DNA of 64,000 bases from an uncultured Clostridia bacterium. GTDB lineage: Bacteria > Bacillota > Clostridia > TANB77 > CAG-508. The stretch is taken from positions 1 through 64,000 of the forward strand of contig CAKPHJ010000005.1 in NCBI GenBank assembly GCA_934157205.1. The letters are read 5' to 3'. This document shows, in pieces, positions 8,576-17,173 of the stretch. Position numbers and translations under genes: made by a program. How positions within the stretch are numbered: position 1 is the stretch's first letter; every line of letters starts with the position of its first letter. Below the pieces are notes generated by a model. The model ran no database searches. It saw only the letters and a list, made by a program, of their open reading frames with translations, and was not told where the DNA came from.

Positions 8576-9133
8576 ATGGGATGGATTATATTAATAATTG
8601 TAGTTATTATTATATTAGCAATAATTGGTATGTACAACAGTTTAGTTCAATCTAAAATAAAAGTAGACAATGCATGGAGTCAAATAGACGTACAATTGCA
8701 AAGAAGATTTGATTTAATACCAAATTTTGTTGAAACAGTTAAAGGTTATATGAATCATGAAAAAGAAACATTTGAAAAAATAACTGAACTTAGAACTTCT
8801 TGGGCAAACACACAAAATATCTCTGAAAAAGCTGATATTGATAATCAATTATCTACAGCTTTAAAAACAATTATGGCTGTTTCTGAAAATTATCCAGAAT
8901 TAAAGGCAAATCAAAATTTTTCTGAATTATCTGAAGAATTAAGAAACACTGAAAATAAAATTTCATTTTCTAGACAATTTTATAATGATAGCGTTACTTT
9001 TTATAATACTAAATTACAAATGTTCCCTTCTAATATCATTGCTAACATGTTTAATTTCACACCAAGAGAGCTATTTAAAGCTGAAAGCGATGAAGCTAGA
9101 AAAAATATTAAAGTTGATTTTAACACAAAATAA
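8576..9133 (+). CDS. lemA: LemA family protein
   Basis: This 185-residue protein has one N-terminal membrane helix (residues 2-22) followed by the four-helix cytoplasmic or extracytoplasmic domain of the LemA family. Conserved features are MYNSLVQSKIKVDNAWSQID, LQRRFDLIPNFVETVKGY, and the C-terminal FYNDSVTFYNTK followed by FPSNIIA. AAGGAGG precedes the ATG. It is directly followed (22 bp) by htpX, the usual lemA-htpX pairing, which suggests a shared role in membrane protein quality control or envelope stress. The molecular function of LemA is not established. Confidence 0.92.
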   Translation: MGWIILIIVVIIILAIIGMYNSLVQSKIKVDNAWSQIDVQLQRRFDLIPNFVETVKGYMNHEKETFEKITELRTSWANTQNISEKADIDNQLSTALKTIMAVSENYPELKANQNFSELSEELRNTENKISFSRQFYNDSVTFYNTKLQMFPSNIIANMFNFTPRELFKAESDEARKNIKVDFNTK

Positions 9134-9155
9134 TACTGCTATTCGGAGGAATAAT

Positions 9156-10058
9156 ATGTTTGAAAGTATAAAAAGAAATAAAATTGAGTCTGGAATTATA
9201 GTTACAATATTTACAATTGTTATAACATTAATAATATACTATATATGTCATGCACTAGAACTAGGAACATTATCAATTTTTATAGCTTTAACCTTTTCTA
9301 TAGCTTCTGCTTGGGGGTCTTATTATTATAGTGATAAAATTGTTTTGTCTATGAGTAAAGCAAGACCTGCTACAAGAGAAGAAGACTTAAAACTGGTTAA
9401 TATTTTAGATGCATTAATGGTGTCTTCTGGTTTAACTACTAAACCTAAATTATATGTTGTAGATGATTTACAACCAAATGCTTTTGCAACTGGTAGAAAT
9501 CCTGAAAATGCTGTAATTTGTGTAACAACTGGTTTATTAGAAAAGCTTAATTATTATGAATTAGAAGGAGTTATTGCTCATGAATTAAGCCATATTAAAA
9601 ATTATGACATAAGATTATCTTGTGTGGTTTCTGTTATGGTTGGTTTTATAGTTATGCTTTCTGATATGTTTTCTAGAGCGTTATTTTGGGGCGGTTTAGA
9701 TGACAGAGATAATGATAATAAAGGCAATGGTTTTCTTATGGTTTTAGGTTTAATTTTTTTAATATTATCTCCTATTTTTGGTTCTTTAATGCAACTTGCT
9801 TTATCAAGAAAAAGAGAATTTTTAGCAGATAGTACTGCTGTTGAATTTACACGTAATCCAGATGGTTTAATATCTGCTTTGGAGAAATTAGAAAATGACC
9901 CTAATCAATTAGAAACTGCTAATAGTGCTACAGCAAATATGTATATTATTAATCCTTTTAAAAAAAATACTAAAGAGGGAAAGAAAAAAACTTCAAATAT
10001 TTGGTCTACACATCCAAGTACAGCTGATAGAATTGAAGCATTAAAAAATTTAAGATAA
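9156..10058 (+). CDS. htpX: Membrane M48 zinc metalloprotease HtpX
   Basis: This 300-residue protease has two N-terminal helices, then the zinc site VIAHELSHIKNYD near residue 142 and the third-ligand region SRKREFLADSTAVEF near residue 222. Two more membrane helices lie between them. HtpX degrades misfolded membrane proteins with its active site facing the cytoplasm. The frame is open further upstream to 8985 but that overlaps lemA out of frame. The ATG at 9156 with CGGAGGA five bases before it is the real start and gives the normal family length. It ends just before a strong terminator at 10111-10162. Confidence 0.95.
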   Translation: MFESIKRNKIESGIIVTIFTIVITLIIYYICHALELGTLSIFIALTFSIASAWGSYYYSDKIVLSMSKARPATREEDLKLVNILDALMVSSGLTTKPKLYVVDDLQPNAFATGRNPENAVICVTTGLLEKLNYYELEGVIAHELSHIKNYDIRLSCVVSVMVGFIVMLSDMFSRALFWGGLDDRDNDNKGNGFLMVLGLIFLILSPIFGSLMQLALSRKREFLADSTAVEFTRNPDGLISALEKLENDPNQLETANSATANMYIINPFKKNTKEGKKKTSNIWSTHPSTADRIEALKNLR

Positions 10059-10110
10059 AAATATAACCTATTTATATGAAAATTTATTTTTTAAAATTTT
10101 CGTACAGCAT

Positions 10111-10162
10111 ATTTATATTATAGGAAGCTTTTTAAAACTCCTATAATATAAATATTTTTTTT
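10111..10162 (+). terminator. Terminator of lemA-htpX, overlapping the tatD 3' end
   Basis: ATTTATATTATAGGA (10111-10125) and TCCTATAATATAAAT (10139-10153) form a 15-bp perfect stem followed on the plus strand by a run of T. The right arm lies inside the last codons of the convergent tatD gene. Confidence 0.85.
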
Positions 10163-10917
10163 GCATTATTCATTGTTATTTGTGCTATTTCTTCAATTTT
10201 CATTTCTTTATATTCTGCTATTTTTTCTGCAATATATTTTACATTTCGAGGATCATTTCTTTTTCCTCTTAAAGGTTCTGGTGACAAATAAGGACTGTCT
10301 GTTTCAATTAACATTTTTTCTAATGGAACCATATTTACTATTTCTTTTGCATTTTTAGAATTTTTGAATGTTATTGGTCCAGCAAATGAAATATAAAATC
10401 CAAGTTTTAATGCTTCTTTTACTAGTTCTCTATTTAATGGACAACAATGAAATACTCCCTTTTTTTCTACAGGGTTTTGTTTTAATATTTGTATTGTATC
10501 CATTATTGCTTCTCTTGTATGTATAACTATTGGCAATTTTAATTCATTAGCTATTTTTATTTGTTCTATAAATACTTGTTTTTGAATATCTTTATTTTCT
10601 TTATTCCAATAGTAGTCTAAACCAATTTCACCTATTGCAACTACTTTAGAACTTGTTTTTGCTATTTCTTTTATTTCACTTAGAGTTTTCCACATTTCTT
10701 CTTCAGTTTGTGGAATATCATTTGGGGAAATTCCACTAGTTGTGTATATAAAATCATATTTTTTTGCAAGTTCTAAACCTTTTTTTGAAGCTTCTAAGCT
10801 ATAACCTGCTGAAATAAAATTTTCTATTCCAAATTTTTTTATTTGTTGTATTATTTCGTCTCTGTCTTCATTAAATTTTTCATCATCTAAATGTGCATGA
10901 CTATCAAAAAATTTCAT
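10141..10917 (-). CDS. tatD: TatD family metal-dependent hydrolase
   Basis: This 258-residue TIM-barrel hydrolase is a full-length TatD/YcfH family member. Metal ligands are visible in FDSHAHLDDEKF (residue 4), GEIGLDYYW (about 97), IVIHTREA (about 132), FHCCPLN (about 157) and IETDSPYLSPEP (about 205). Family members act as 3'-5' DNA exonucleases or D-aminoacyl-tRNA deacylase-like enzymes, so the substrate is not certain. It is the last gene of the probable spoIIE operon, 31 bp after acpS. The spacing from the nearest AAAGGA is long, so initiation may be weak. Confidence 0.92.
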   Translation of the reverse strand: MKFFDSHAHLDDEKFNEDRDEIIQQIKKFGIENFISAGYSLEASKKGLELAKKYDFIYTTSGISPNDIPQTEEEMWKTLSEIKEIAKTSSKVVAIGEIGLDYYWNKENKDIQKQVFIEQIKIANELKLPIVIHTREAIMDTIQILKQNPVEKKGVFHCCPLNRELVKEALKLGFYISFAGPITFKNSKNAKEIVNMVPLEKMLIETDSPYLSPEPLRGKRNDPRNVKYIAEKIAEYKEMKIEEIAQITMNNAKKIFIL

Positions 10918-10948
10918 TTTTATTAACCCATAATTCCTTTCTTAGTTC

Positions 10949-11332
10949 TTATGTAAGTACTACAACATTTGCAACAGCATAATTTCTACAGTGTGAAATA
11001 CTTAAATCTATGCTTTTTATATTTTTAAGCTTTTTTGCTATTTCTTCATTTATAATTTTTACAACTGGTTTTCCGTTTTTGTCGTTTTCTACTTCTATAT
11101 CTTTCCAACTTATTGAATATTTGTCATTTAATTGATTTGCTATTGCTTTGAACATTGCTTCTTTAGCAGCAAATCTTGCTGCATAATGTTGATATTTTTG
11201 ATTTTTTTTAGATTCACAATATTCTATTTCTTTTTTGGTGTATATTCTTTGTGTGAATTTGTCTTCTAAAGTTTCTATGCTTTCTTTAATTCTATCTATT
11301 TCTATTATATCTATTCCACAATTTACATTCAT
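10949..11332 (-). CDS. acpS: Holo-[acyl-carrier-protein] synthase
   Basis: This 127-residue 4'-phosphopantetheinyl transferase activates acyl carrier protein using CoA. The signature GIDIIEIDRI near residue 6 holds the Mg2+-binding Asp. Further motifs are YCESKK, ARFAAKEAMFKA with the conserved KEA (residues about 58-66), and SISHCRNYAVA near the C-terminus. The frame extends 10 codons further upstream, but AAAGAAAGG lies just before the ATG at 11332, which is chosen. It sits between the tail-anchored unknown protein and tatD on the same strand with short gaps. Confidence 0.95.
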   Translation of the reverse strand: MNVNCGIDIIEIDRIKESIETLEDKFTQRIYTKKEIEYCESKKNQKYQHYAARFAAKEAMFKAIANQLNDKYSISWKDIEVENDKNGKPVVKIINEEIAKKLKNIKSIDLSISHCRNYAVANVVVLT

Positions 11333-11385
11333 TTTTTTGCCTTTCTTTATTATATTTATCAAAATGACAAAATGTAATTTTTTAT

Positions 11386-12618
11386 TTAACTTTTCCCTAA
11401 TTCTATAAAATTTAGTATATTAAATATTAATGAAATTACTAATGTTACAGCTATAAATATTGTTATTTTTCTATCTTTTTCTATGTTAAGTTCTTTGTAT
11501 AGTGTGTCATATTTCATTTTTGTTTCTGTATATAATTTGTCTAGTTCAAATACTTCTTGTAATTTATGACTTAAGATTGTACCTGTTTCATCTTCTGTTA
11601 TTTCTTGAATCCATAGGTTTTTAGTAAATTCTATAAATCTTTTTCTTGCTATTTTTACTTTGTTTGGATTTTTAAATTCTGTATTTATTTTTTTTAAGTA
11701 TATTTTTTTATATAAATTTAAAATATATGTATAAAAATATTGTCCTTCATATTCTTCTGGTAAAATTGTATAGTTATTCATATCTGCACTAGATGCAAAA
11801 AGCATTATTCCTAGTTTAGATAAGCCGAGTTTTGCATATTTCCATTTAGAAAATGTTTCTGATTCGTTATATTCTATTTTTTTTATGCTATCAGCTGGAT
11901 ATATATTTACATATTTTAAATATTGTTCTTTTATATTTTCAAAATTGTTTGTTAGGTTCCAACTTGCTTCGTCAATACATACATATGAATATGTTAAAAA
12001 TCTTTCTGTATCTAAATTAAGTTTTGTTGCTTCTATATTTGAACCAGTAATATTATATATAAATTCTTTAAATGTTTCTATGTCTGAAAAACTGTCTGTT
12101 TGAATTCTAATATTGTCATATGTGTTTAAGTCTGCTACTTCGTTATTTATGTCTCTAAATTTGTAGTTAAAGTTTAAAATGTTTGAAAAGTCTTTATAGT
12201 CTTCTAGGTTTGTTTTTATTGCTAAAAAACAAATTCCTGTATTAAAACAAATTATTTGTATGTTTTGTATGTTAAAAAATATCCCGTTTTTTTCACCAAT
12301 TTTTCCTTGAATGTCTTTTTTTAGTTCATATTCAAATATATTGCAAGCATATTTGCTTAAAATTGCTGCTCTTGTTTCTACTGGTAATTCGTCTAAATTG
12401 TTTAATTTATTTTTATCAAATGTAAAACTAGAAAACAAGAATTCTTTTATTTTTGGTAAAAAATATTTGTACATTCTTATATCTTTTTCTTTTTGAAATA
12501 CTTTTAATTTGCATTTTTTATCTTTTAATAATTTTAAAAGATATTTTTGATATTTTCCTTCGTTTATTACAAAAGGATATATAAAATATGTGTATTGATA
12601 ATTTGTCTTTAGTTCCAT
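11386..12618 (-). CDS. Unknown protein with C-terminal membrane anchor
   Basis: This protein of about 410 residues is one I do not recognise. It is soluble and rich in Lys, Asn and aromatic residues, with a predicted coiled-coil at about 355-385. It ends in a single hydrophobic helix (ITIFIAVTLVISLIFNIL) followed by a short tail, so it is probably C-terminally anchored. An upstream ATG at 12651 is in frame, but AAAGGA at about 12628-12633 fits the ATG at 12618 better. It lies in the spoIIE operon between the WG-repeat protein and acpS, which allows an envelope or sporulation role. That is inference from position only. Confidence 0.7.
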   Translation of the reverse strand: MELKTNYQYTYFIYPFVINEGKYQKYLLKLLKDKKCKLKVFQKEKDIRMYKYFLPKIKEFLFSSFTFDKNKLNNLDELPVETRAAILSKYACNIFEYELKKDIQGKIGEKNGIFFNIQNIQIICFNTGICFLAIKTNLEDYKDFSNILNFNYKFRDINNEVADLNTYDNIRIQTDSFSDIETFKEFIYNITGSNIEATKLNLDTERFLTYSYVCIDEASWNLTNNFENIKEQYLKYVNIYPADSIKKIEYNESETFSKWKYAKLGLSKLGIMLFASSADMNNYTILPEEYEGQYFYTYILNLYKKIYLKKINTEFKNPNKVKIARKRFIEFTKNLWIQEITEDETGTILSHKLQEVFELDKLYTETKMKYDTLYKELNIEKDRKITIFIAVTLVISLIFNILNFIELGKS

Positions 12619-12661
12619 TTCTGTTTCATTCCTTTCTTCATTTGTTAGCATATTTTTATAA

Positions 12662-14191
12662 TTACATTTGATTGTAATAGTTCATATTTATGTCTTTTCC
12701 ATAGTGCCATCTTCCAATGAAATCTATTTTTAAATAATCGTCTAATTCATATGTTGGTTCTTGTACAATATTACCGTTTTTATCAATGCTTCCCCATTTT
12801 CCGTCTTTTTTTACTGCGGAAAATCCAAATGAGTTTTGTTCTACTGCATCATCGTAAATGTAGTCTACTATAACTTTTCCATTTTTGTCTACAAAGCCAT
12901 ATTTCCCGTCTTTTTTGCTCAAATATAATGTATTATTAGAGTTTATATCTTTTTCACTTTCTTCTGCAAATTTATAATTGTAATATTTATATTCATTTTC
13001 TTGTCTTATTTTTATATAGCCTTTTTCATCATTCATATCTACTAAAATTCCAGATAATCTTACTTCATATTGATTGTCTATTATTTCGTTATTAAATTCG
13101 TTGTCTTCTGCAATATATATATCTGCTTTTTCGTTATATGTTATTGTGGTATATTTAAAGTCTACTTTTATATTGTTGTTTATGTCTATTATTCCATATT
13201 TTCCGTCTTTGTTTGCAATGAAAACTCCTGTTTTTGATTCTTTTAAGTATTGATATTCTGGGTTTATTTTAATTTCCCCAGTTATTTTCATAACACCATA
13301 TTTTCCATTTTTCATGAAGATTATGCCATTTTCACTGTTTTTTAATATTTCTGTTATATTGTCAAATCCTTGGCTTAAAATTTCTGTTCCATCTTGTTTT
13401 ATTAAAACTTGTTTGCCATCTTTTTTTACAACATACATATCATTTCCATAAACTTTTGCTATTTCGTCATATTTTGTTTCTAATACGGTTTGGTTTGAAT
13501 AGTCTATAATTCCAAATTTTCCGTCTTGTCCTTTTACAATAAATCCAGATTTATTGTCTTTTCCAAGATTTATTATGTCTTCATAATTTGTTTGTACTAT
13601 AATTTTTCCTTGATTATCTATTATGCCCCATTTCTCGTTTTCTTTTACTTTTAATGCATTTTTTATTCCTGGAACAGCAGTAATTTCTTCATATTTTATT
13701 TGAGATAATTCTTTTCCTGTTAAATCTATTATTCCATATTTGTCGTCTTTTTTTACTTTTAATACATTTTCTTCGTTCCATAAATTGTTGTTTTCGTCTG
13801 AATTTTGTATTGCTTCAATTTTATCATATTGTGTAAATATTTCTTCATTTTTAGAATTTAATGCTTTTGTTTTATATTCTCCTGTTTCATAATTTACATC
13901 ATACACACATAGGAAAACATCTTTTTTGCTGTTTGGTATTGTAATTGCTTCTTTATAAGATGGATCTATGACTATATCTCCATTTTGGTCAATTACTCCC
14001 CATTTTTCGTCTTTATATGCTGCAAAGTAATCTTTACTCGTAATTTTGCCTTGTTCTTTGTTTTTACTTAGTATTCCTTTTATTACAAATATAACCATTA
14101 TTACAACTACAAATGCTATAATTACTGCAAAAACTTTTTTCATATTTAGTTTTGGTTCTTCATACCTTCTTCCTCTATTTGCTCTTCCCAT
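12662..14191 (-). CDS. Membrane-anchored WG-repeat protein
   Basis: This 509-residue protein has a short basic N-terminus, one membrane helix at residues 19-41, and then about a dozen WG repeats of roughly 40 residues. They have the pattern K-W/Y-G-I/V-I-D-x-x-G-x-I-V, for example KWGVIDQNGDIVID near residue 69 and KWGSIDKNGNIVQE near 475. WG repeats are thought to fold as beta-propeller-like or extended binding surfaces, and no enzyme motif is present. GGAGG lies before the ATG. It starts 33 bp after the spoIIE stop and so is probably co-transcribed. A role in spore or envelope assembly is inferred from context only. Confidence 0.88.
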   Translation of the reverse strand: MGRANRGRRYEEPKLNMKKVFAVIIAFVVVIMVIFVIKGILSKNKEQGKITSKDYFAAYKDEKWGVIDQNGDIVIDPSYKEAITIPNSKKDVFLCVYDVNYETGEYKTKALNSKNEEIFTQYDKIEAIQNSDENNNLWNEENVLKVKKDDKYGIIDLTGKELSQIKYEEITAVPGIKNALKVKENEKWGIIDNQGKIIVQTNYEDIINLGKDNKSGFIVKGQDGKFGIIDYSNQTVLETKYDEIAKVYGNDMYVVKKDGKQVLIKQDGTEILSQGFDNITEILKNSENGIIFMKNGKYGVMKITGEIKINPEYQYLKESKTGVFIANKDGKYGIIDINNNIKVDFKYTTITYNEKADIYIAEDNEFNNEIIDNQYEVRLSGILVDMNDEKGYIKIRQENEYKYYNYKFAEESEKDINSNNTLYLSKKDGKYGFVDKNGKVIVDYIYDDAVEQNSFGFSAVKKDGKWGSIDKNGNIVQEPTYELDDYLKIDFIGRWHYGKDINMNYYNQM

Positions 14192-14224
14192 TATGTTTCC
14201 TCCTTTTTGTGCATATTAAATTAT

Positions 14225-16627
14225 TTATTTTTTTATAAATTTACATGCAATTACACTCATATCATCTTTTACTACGCCAAAATTGTTGTCTATTGCTTCA
14301 TTTATTAATAAACTTGATACTTTTTTAGTATTTGTTGTTTCTATATCTTCTAAAACATATTTAACCCATAGTTCTTTATTTTTGTATTCAATATTTGCAT
14401 CTAAAATTCCGTCTGAACACATAACCATAATATCTCCTGAAGCTATGTCTTTATCTAGTGTTTGAATATTGTGTTCTCCTACTATTCCTGTTGGTAATGA
14501 TTCTGCTTTTATTATTTGAACATTTTTCTTGTTTTTTATGTAAGTTGGACAAGCTCCGCTTTTTATAAATTCAATATTTCCTTCGTATAAATCAACAATA
14601 GCAATGTCCATTGTTGCAAATATTTCTTTGCTTTGATTCATTAATGCTGTATTTATTAGATCTATTGATATTTCTTTGTCAAACCCTGACAATAATAAAT
14701 TTTCTAACATTCTTAATACTTGCATACTACTTTCTTTTGCTAGTTTTCCTGTTCCCATTCCATCACTAAGAGCTACTAAATATTTTCCGTCTTTTAATCT
14801 AATATTTAAAATGCTATCACCTGAAACTTCGCTTTTACTTTTTGTCATATCTGATGTAGCAATAGACATTTCGAATTTATCATCTGATAAAAAGTTTAGC
14901 TTTCTTCCTATGCTTGTGTCTCCATTTAAAACTATTTTTTCTTTTAATGTTTTTGTTAATAATTTTTCTATTGTGTTTATTTCTTCTGGTTCAATTACAT
15001 TTTTTAAATATACTTCTATTATATATCTTCCAGATTTTTTTATTGTTAGGTCTTCAATTTTTATTGATTTTTGTTTGATAAGTTCCATTATTTCAGATTT
15101 TTCTTTTTCATATTGTGATTCATTTTCAATTTCTTCTTCTATTCCTTTTGCCATTTTTTTAATTGCTCTGGAAACCTGATTTAATTGTTTACCCATGTTT
15201 TTATTGTTTTCTTCTACTTTTTTTCTCCAAATAAAATCAGATTTGCTTACTTTATATGATGTATTTATTGTTCTAACCATTTGTGCTATATTTTCTTCTA
15301 GGTAATTGCTTATTTCTTTATCATTAAAGCCAACAATATAGCTATTACATTCTGCAAATATTTTCAAAAGTGTTTCTCTATTTATTTCTTGCTTTTCTAA
15401 TAGTGTTTGAAATATTTTTTCTATTATAGGTCCATTTACATTTGCAATATCTTCATATAAGATATTTGTTTTGTATGGCTCTAAATTGTTTAGTAATTCT
15501 GTTATAAAAATTTGCTTGTTTGTCTCATTTTCTGGTTGCTCTAATTCTTTGTTTTCTTCTTGTTTGTATGTACTTGCCATTTCTTGTATTGCTTCTGAAA
15601 CTTGGTTTAGGTTTTCTGCTACTTCTTTACTTTTATTTAGTGTTTTATCTGATGTTATTGGTAAAAATTTTTCGTTACCAATAAATTCTTCTAAATTTAT
15701 TTTGAAATTGTTTGGTATTGCAAGTAATCCAATAGATGCTATTAGTATTTCTTTAAAGTGTATTAATTCTACTGTGTAACCATTAGAAACATATGCTAAT
15801 ATTATATTTCCTAATGTAAAACCAATTACTACTCCTATTTTGCCGAATCTACTTAAAATTCCAGCTATCATTCCTGATATTGCATATGCTGCTATCATTA
15901 TTGGCTCTGAACCTGTTATTATACCTAATGTTATGCCAACTGTTACTCCAGTTGTTGTACCAACTAATATTCCATTTTTCCAACCTAATATCATTACTAT
16001 TAATATGCTTAATACATTTTTTATTTGTATTCCATATATGTTTACATTACCAAATGCTCCAATAGCTATTGCAAGTAATAAACTTGCCCCTACTAATTCT
16101 TCTATTGAAAATGCTTTTCTCATGTTTAAATCTTGTAATACTACTATTGAGTTTACAAATATTTTATAAAATATTAGTGCCATTATTGAAAGTATTATTC
16201 CTGATAGTACATCATATGTAGTAAAACTTGACATTGCAAATTTTATAATTTGTATTAAAATAACTGATATAAAAACATTTTTTCCAACTTTTATTTTTTC
16301 GTTTCTTTCGCTTTCATTGTACATTGGTTTTGCTATAAATAGTGTAATTGTTAAAATTAGCGTTGTTATAAAATATGCTGTAGCTCCACCTACTCCATAT
16401 TTTATTAAATTTCCTATTAATGATACTATTATTACACCTAAAGCAGGAACTGATGATGCAAAACATGCACCTAACATACTAATACTAAATATTGAAAAAT
16501 CTTCACTTATACTTACTAATGATAATAAAAATGAAATTATATATACTAATATATTTTTTTTAGAAAATATGCTAAAAATTAAGTTCCTTTCCATTTTTAT
16601 TGTGTTTTCATTTATATTTTGAAACAT
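14225..16627 (-). CDS. spoIIE: Stage II sporulation protein E, SpoIIE phosphatase
   Basis: This protein of about 800 residues has the full SpoIIE architecture. About ten membrane helices (residues 20-320) come first, then a coiled regulatory region (about 330-560) and a C-terminal PP2C-type phosphatase. The phosphatase shows VALSDGMGTGKLAKESS near residue 640 and MCSDGILDA near 740, with the metal-binding Asp residues. SpoIIE dephosphorylates SpoIIAA to activate sigma-F in the forespore. This shows that the organism can form endospores. AGAGGTGG supports the ATG at 16627 rather than a GTG three codons upstream. It heads a probable five-gene operon ending in tatD. Confidence 0.96.
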   Translation of the reverse strand: MFQNINENTIKMERNLIFSIFSKKNILVYIISFLLSLVSISEDFSIFSISMLGACFASSVPALGVIIVSLIGNLIKYGVGGATAYFITTLILTITLFIAKPMYNESERNEKIKVGKNVFISVILIQIIKFAMSSFTTYDVLSGIILSIMALIFYKIFVNSIVVLQDLNMRKAFSIEELVGASLLLAIAIGAFGNVNIYGIQIKNVLSILIVMILGWKNGILVGTTTGVTVGITLGIITGSEPIMIAAYAISGMIAGILSRFGKIGVVIGFTLGNIILAYVSNGYTVELIHFKEILIASIGLLAIPNNFKINLEEFIGNEKFLPITSDKTLNKSKEVAENLNQVSEAIQEMASTYKQEENKELEQPENETNKQIFITELLNNLEPYKTNILYEDIANVNGPIIEKIFQTLLEKQEINRETLLKIFAECNSYIVGFNDKEISNYLEENIAQMVRTINTSYKVSKSDFIWRKKVEENNKNMGKQLNQVSRAIKKMAKGIEEEIENESQYEKEKSEIMELIKQKSIKIEDLTIKKSGRYIIEVYLKNVIEPEEINTIEKLLTKTLKEKIVLNGDTSIGRKLNFLSDDKFEMSIATSDMTKSKSEVSGDSILNIRLKDGKYLVALSDGMGTGKLAKESSMQVLRMLENLLLSGFDKEISIDLINTALMNQSKEIFATMDIAIVDLYEGNIEFIKSGACPTYIKNKKNVQIIKAESLPTGIVGEHNIQTLDKDIASGDIMVMCSDGILDANIEYKNKELWVKYVLEDIETTNTKKVSSLLINEAIDNNFGVVKDDMSVIACKFIKK

Positions 16628-16828
16628 CCTTACCACCTCTTCTTTTTATATGCTTATTTTACTACTTGTCCTTTGTGGTTTTTGTCTTTTTTAGTCTTTT
16701 ACATTAAAAAACTTTTTTACAATTTTTGATAATTATTTTTTGTTTATTATTTTTATTAACTTTTTTCTCATATATTTTATTACATATTGTCAAAAAAAGC
16801 AATATGTATGTAAGTTATATTCTATAAA

Positions 16829-17094
16829 GACTAGTTGCAGAATAATGGTTTAGCAAAAATTAGTATAAGAAAACATTGAACTATAATTTTTAAATTCAAT
16901 GACGAATGTGAATGGAAAAATTTTAGAAATTCTTACGAAATTTTCTGGAAAGAGTTCGCGAATAGCGGAAGGGTGCCAGAAAATAAGTTAGAATTTCTTA
17001 AATTTTGTAATAAGCCGAGGAATTGACATTTCAAAATTATAGTTCAATGTTTTCTTATACTAATTTTTGCTAAACCATTATTCTGCAACTAGTC
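16829..17094. mobile_element. MITE-like 266-bp element with 62-bp perfect terminal inverted repeats
   Basis: The first 62 bp (starting GACTAGTTGCAG) are an exact reverse complement of the last 62 bp. They are flanked by TAAA on both sides (16825-16828 and 17095-17098), a possible target duplication. The interior continues to pair: ATTTTCTGG with CCAGAAAAT, and AGAAATTCTTA with a nearly complementary TTAGAATTTCTT. The whole element can therefore fold into one long hairpin with a GC-richer tip near 16955. No open reading frame is present. It may be a non-autonomous transposon or a structured RNA. A degenerate partial copy lies at 7722-7816. The rest of 16628-17173 is plain AT-rich sequence plus a terminator. 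Confidence 0.75.
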
Positions 17095-17128
17095 TAAAAA
17101 AAATTCTAATTATAATAAATATGGCTGT

Positions 17129-17166
17129 AAAAAAGTTGCTTACTAAAATTAGTAAACAACTTTTTT
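17129..17166 (-). terminator. Terminator after surface protein B
   Basis: AAAAAAGTTG-TTACT and AGTAA-CAACTTTTTT form a long stem around a 6-base loop, with a U-tract on the minus strand. It lies eight bases beyond the stop of the 2,375-residue surface protein. Confidence 0.85.
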
Positions 17167-17173
17167 AATTTTA

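Noticed and set aside
8985..9155. An N-terminal extension of HtpX upstream of 9156
   Set aside because: It overlaps lemA in another frame and has no family similarity. CGGAGGA sits directly before the ATG at 9156.
16829..17094. The inverted-repeat element as a tRNA, rRNA fragment or group II intron
   Set aside because: No tRNA T-loop, no domain V-like hairpin and no reverse transcriptase are present.
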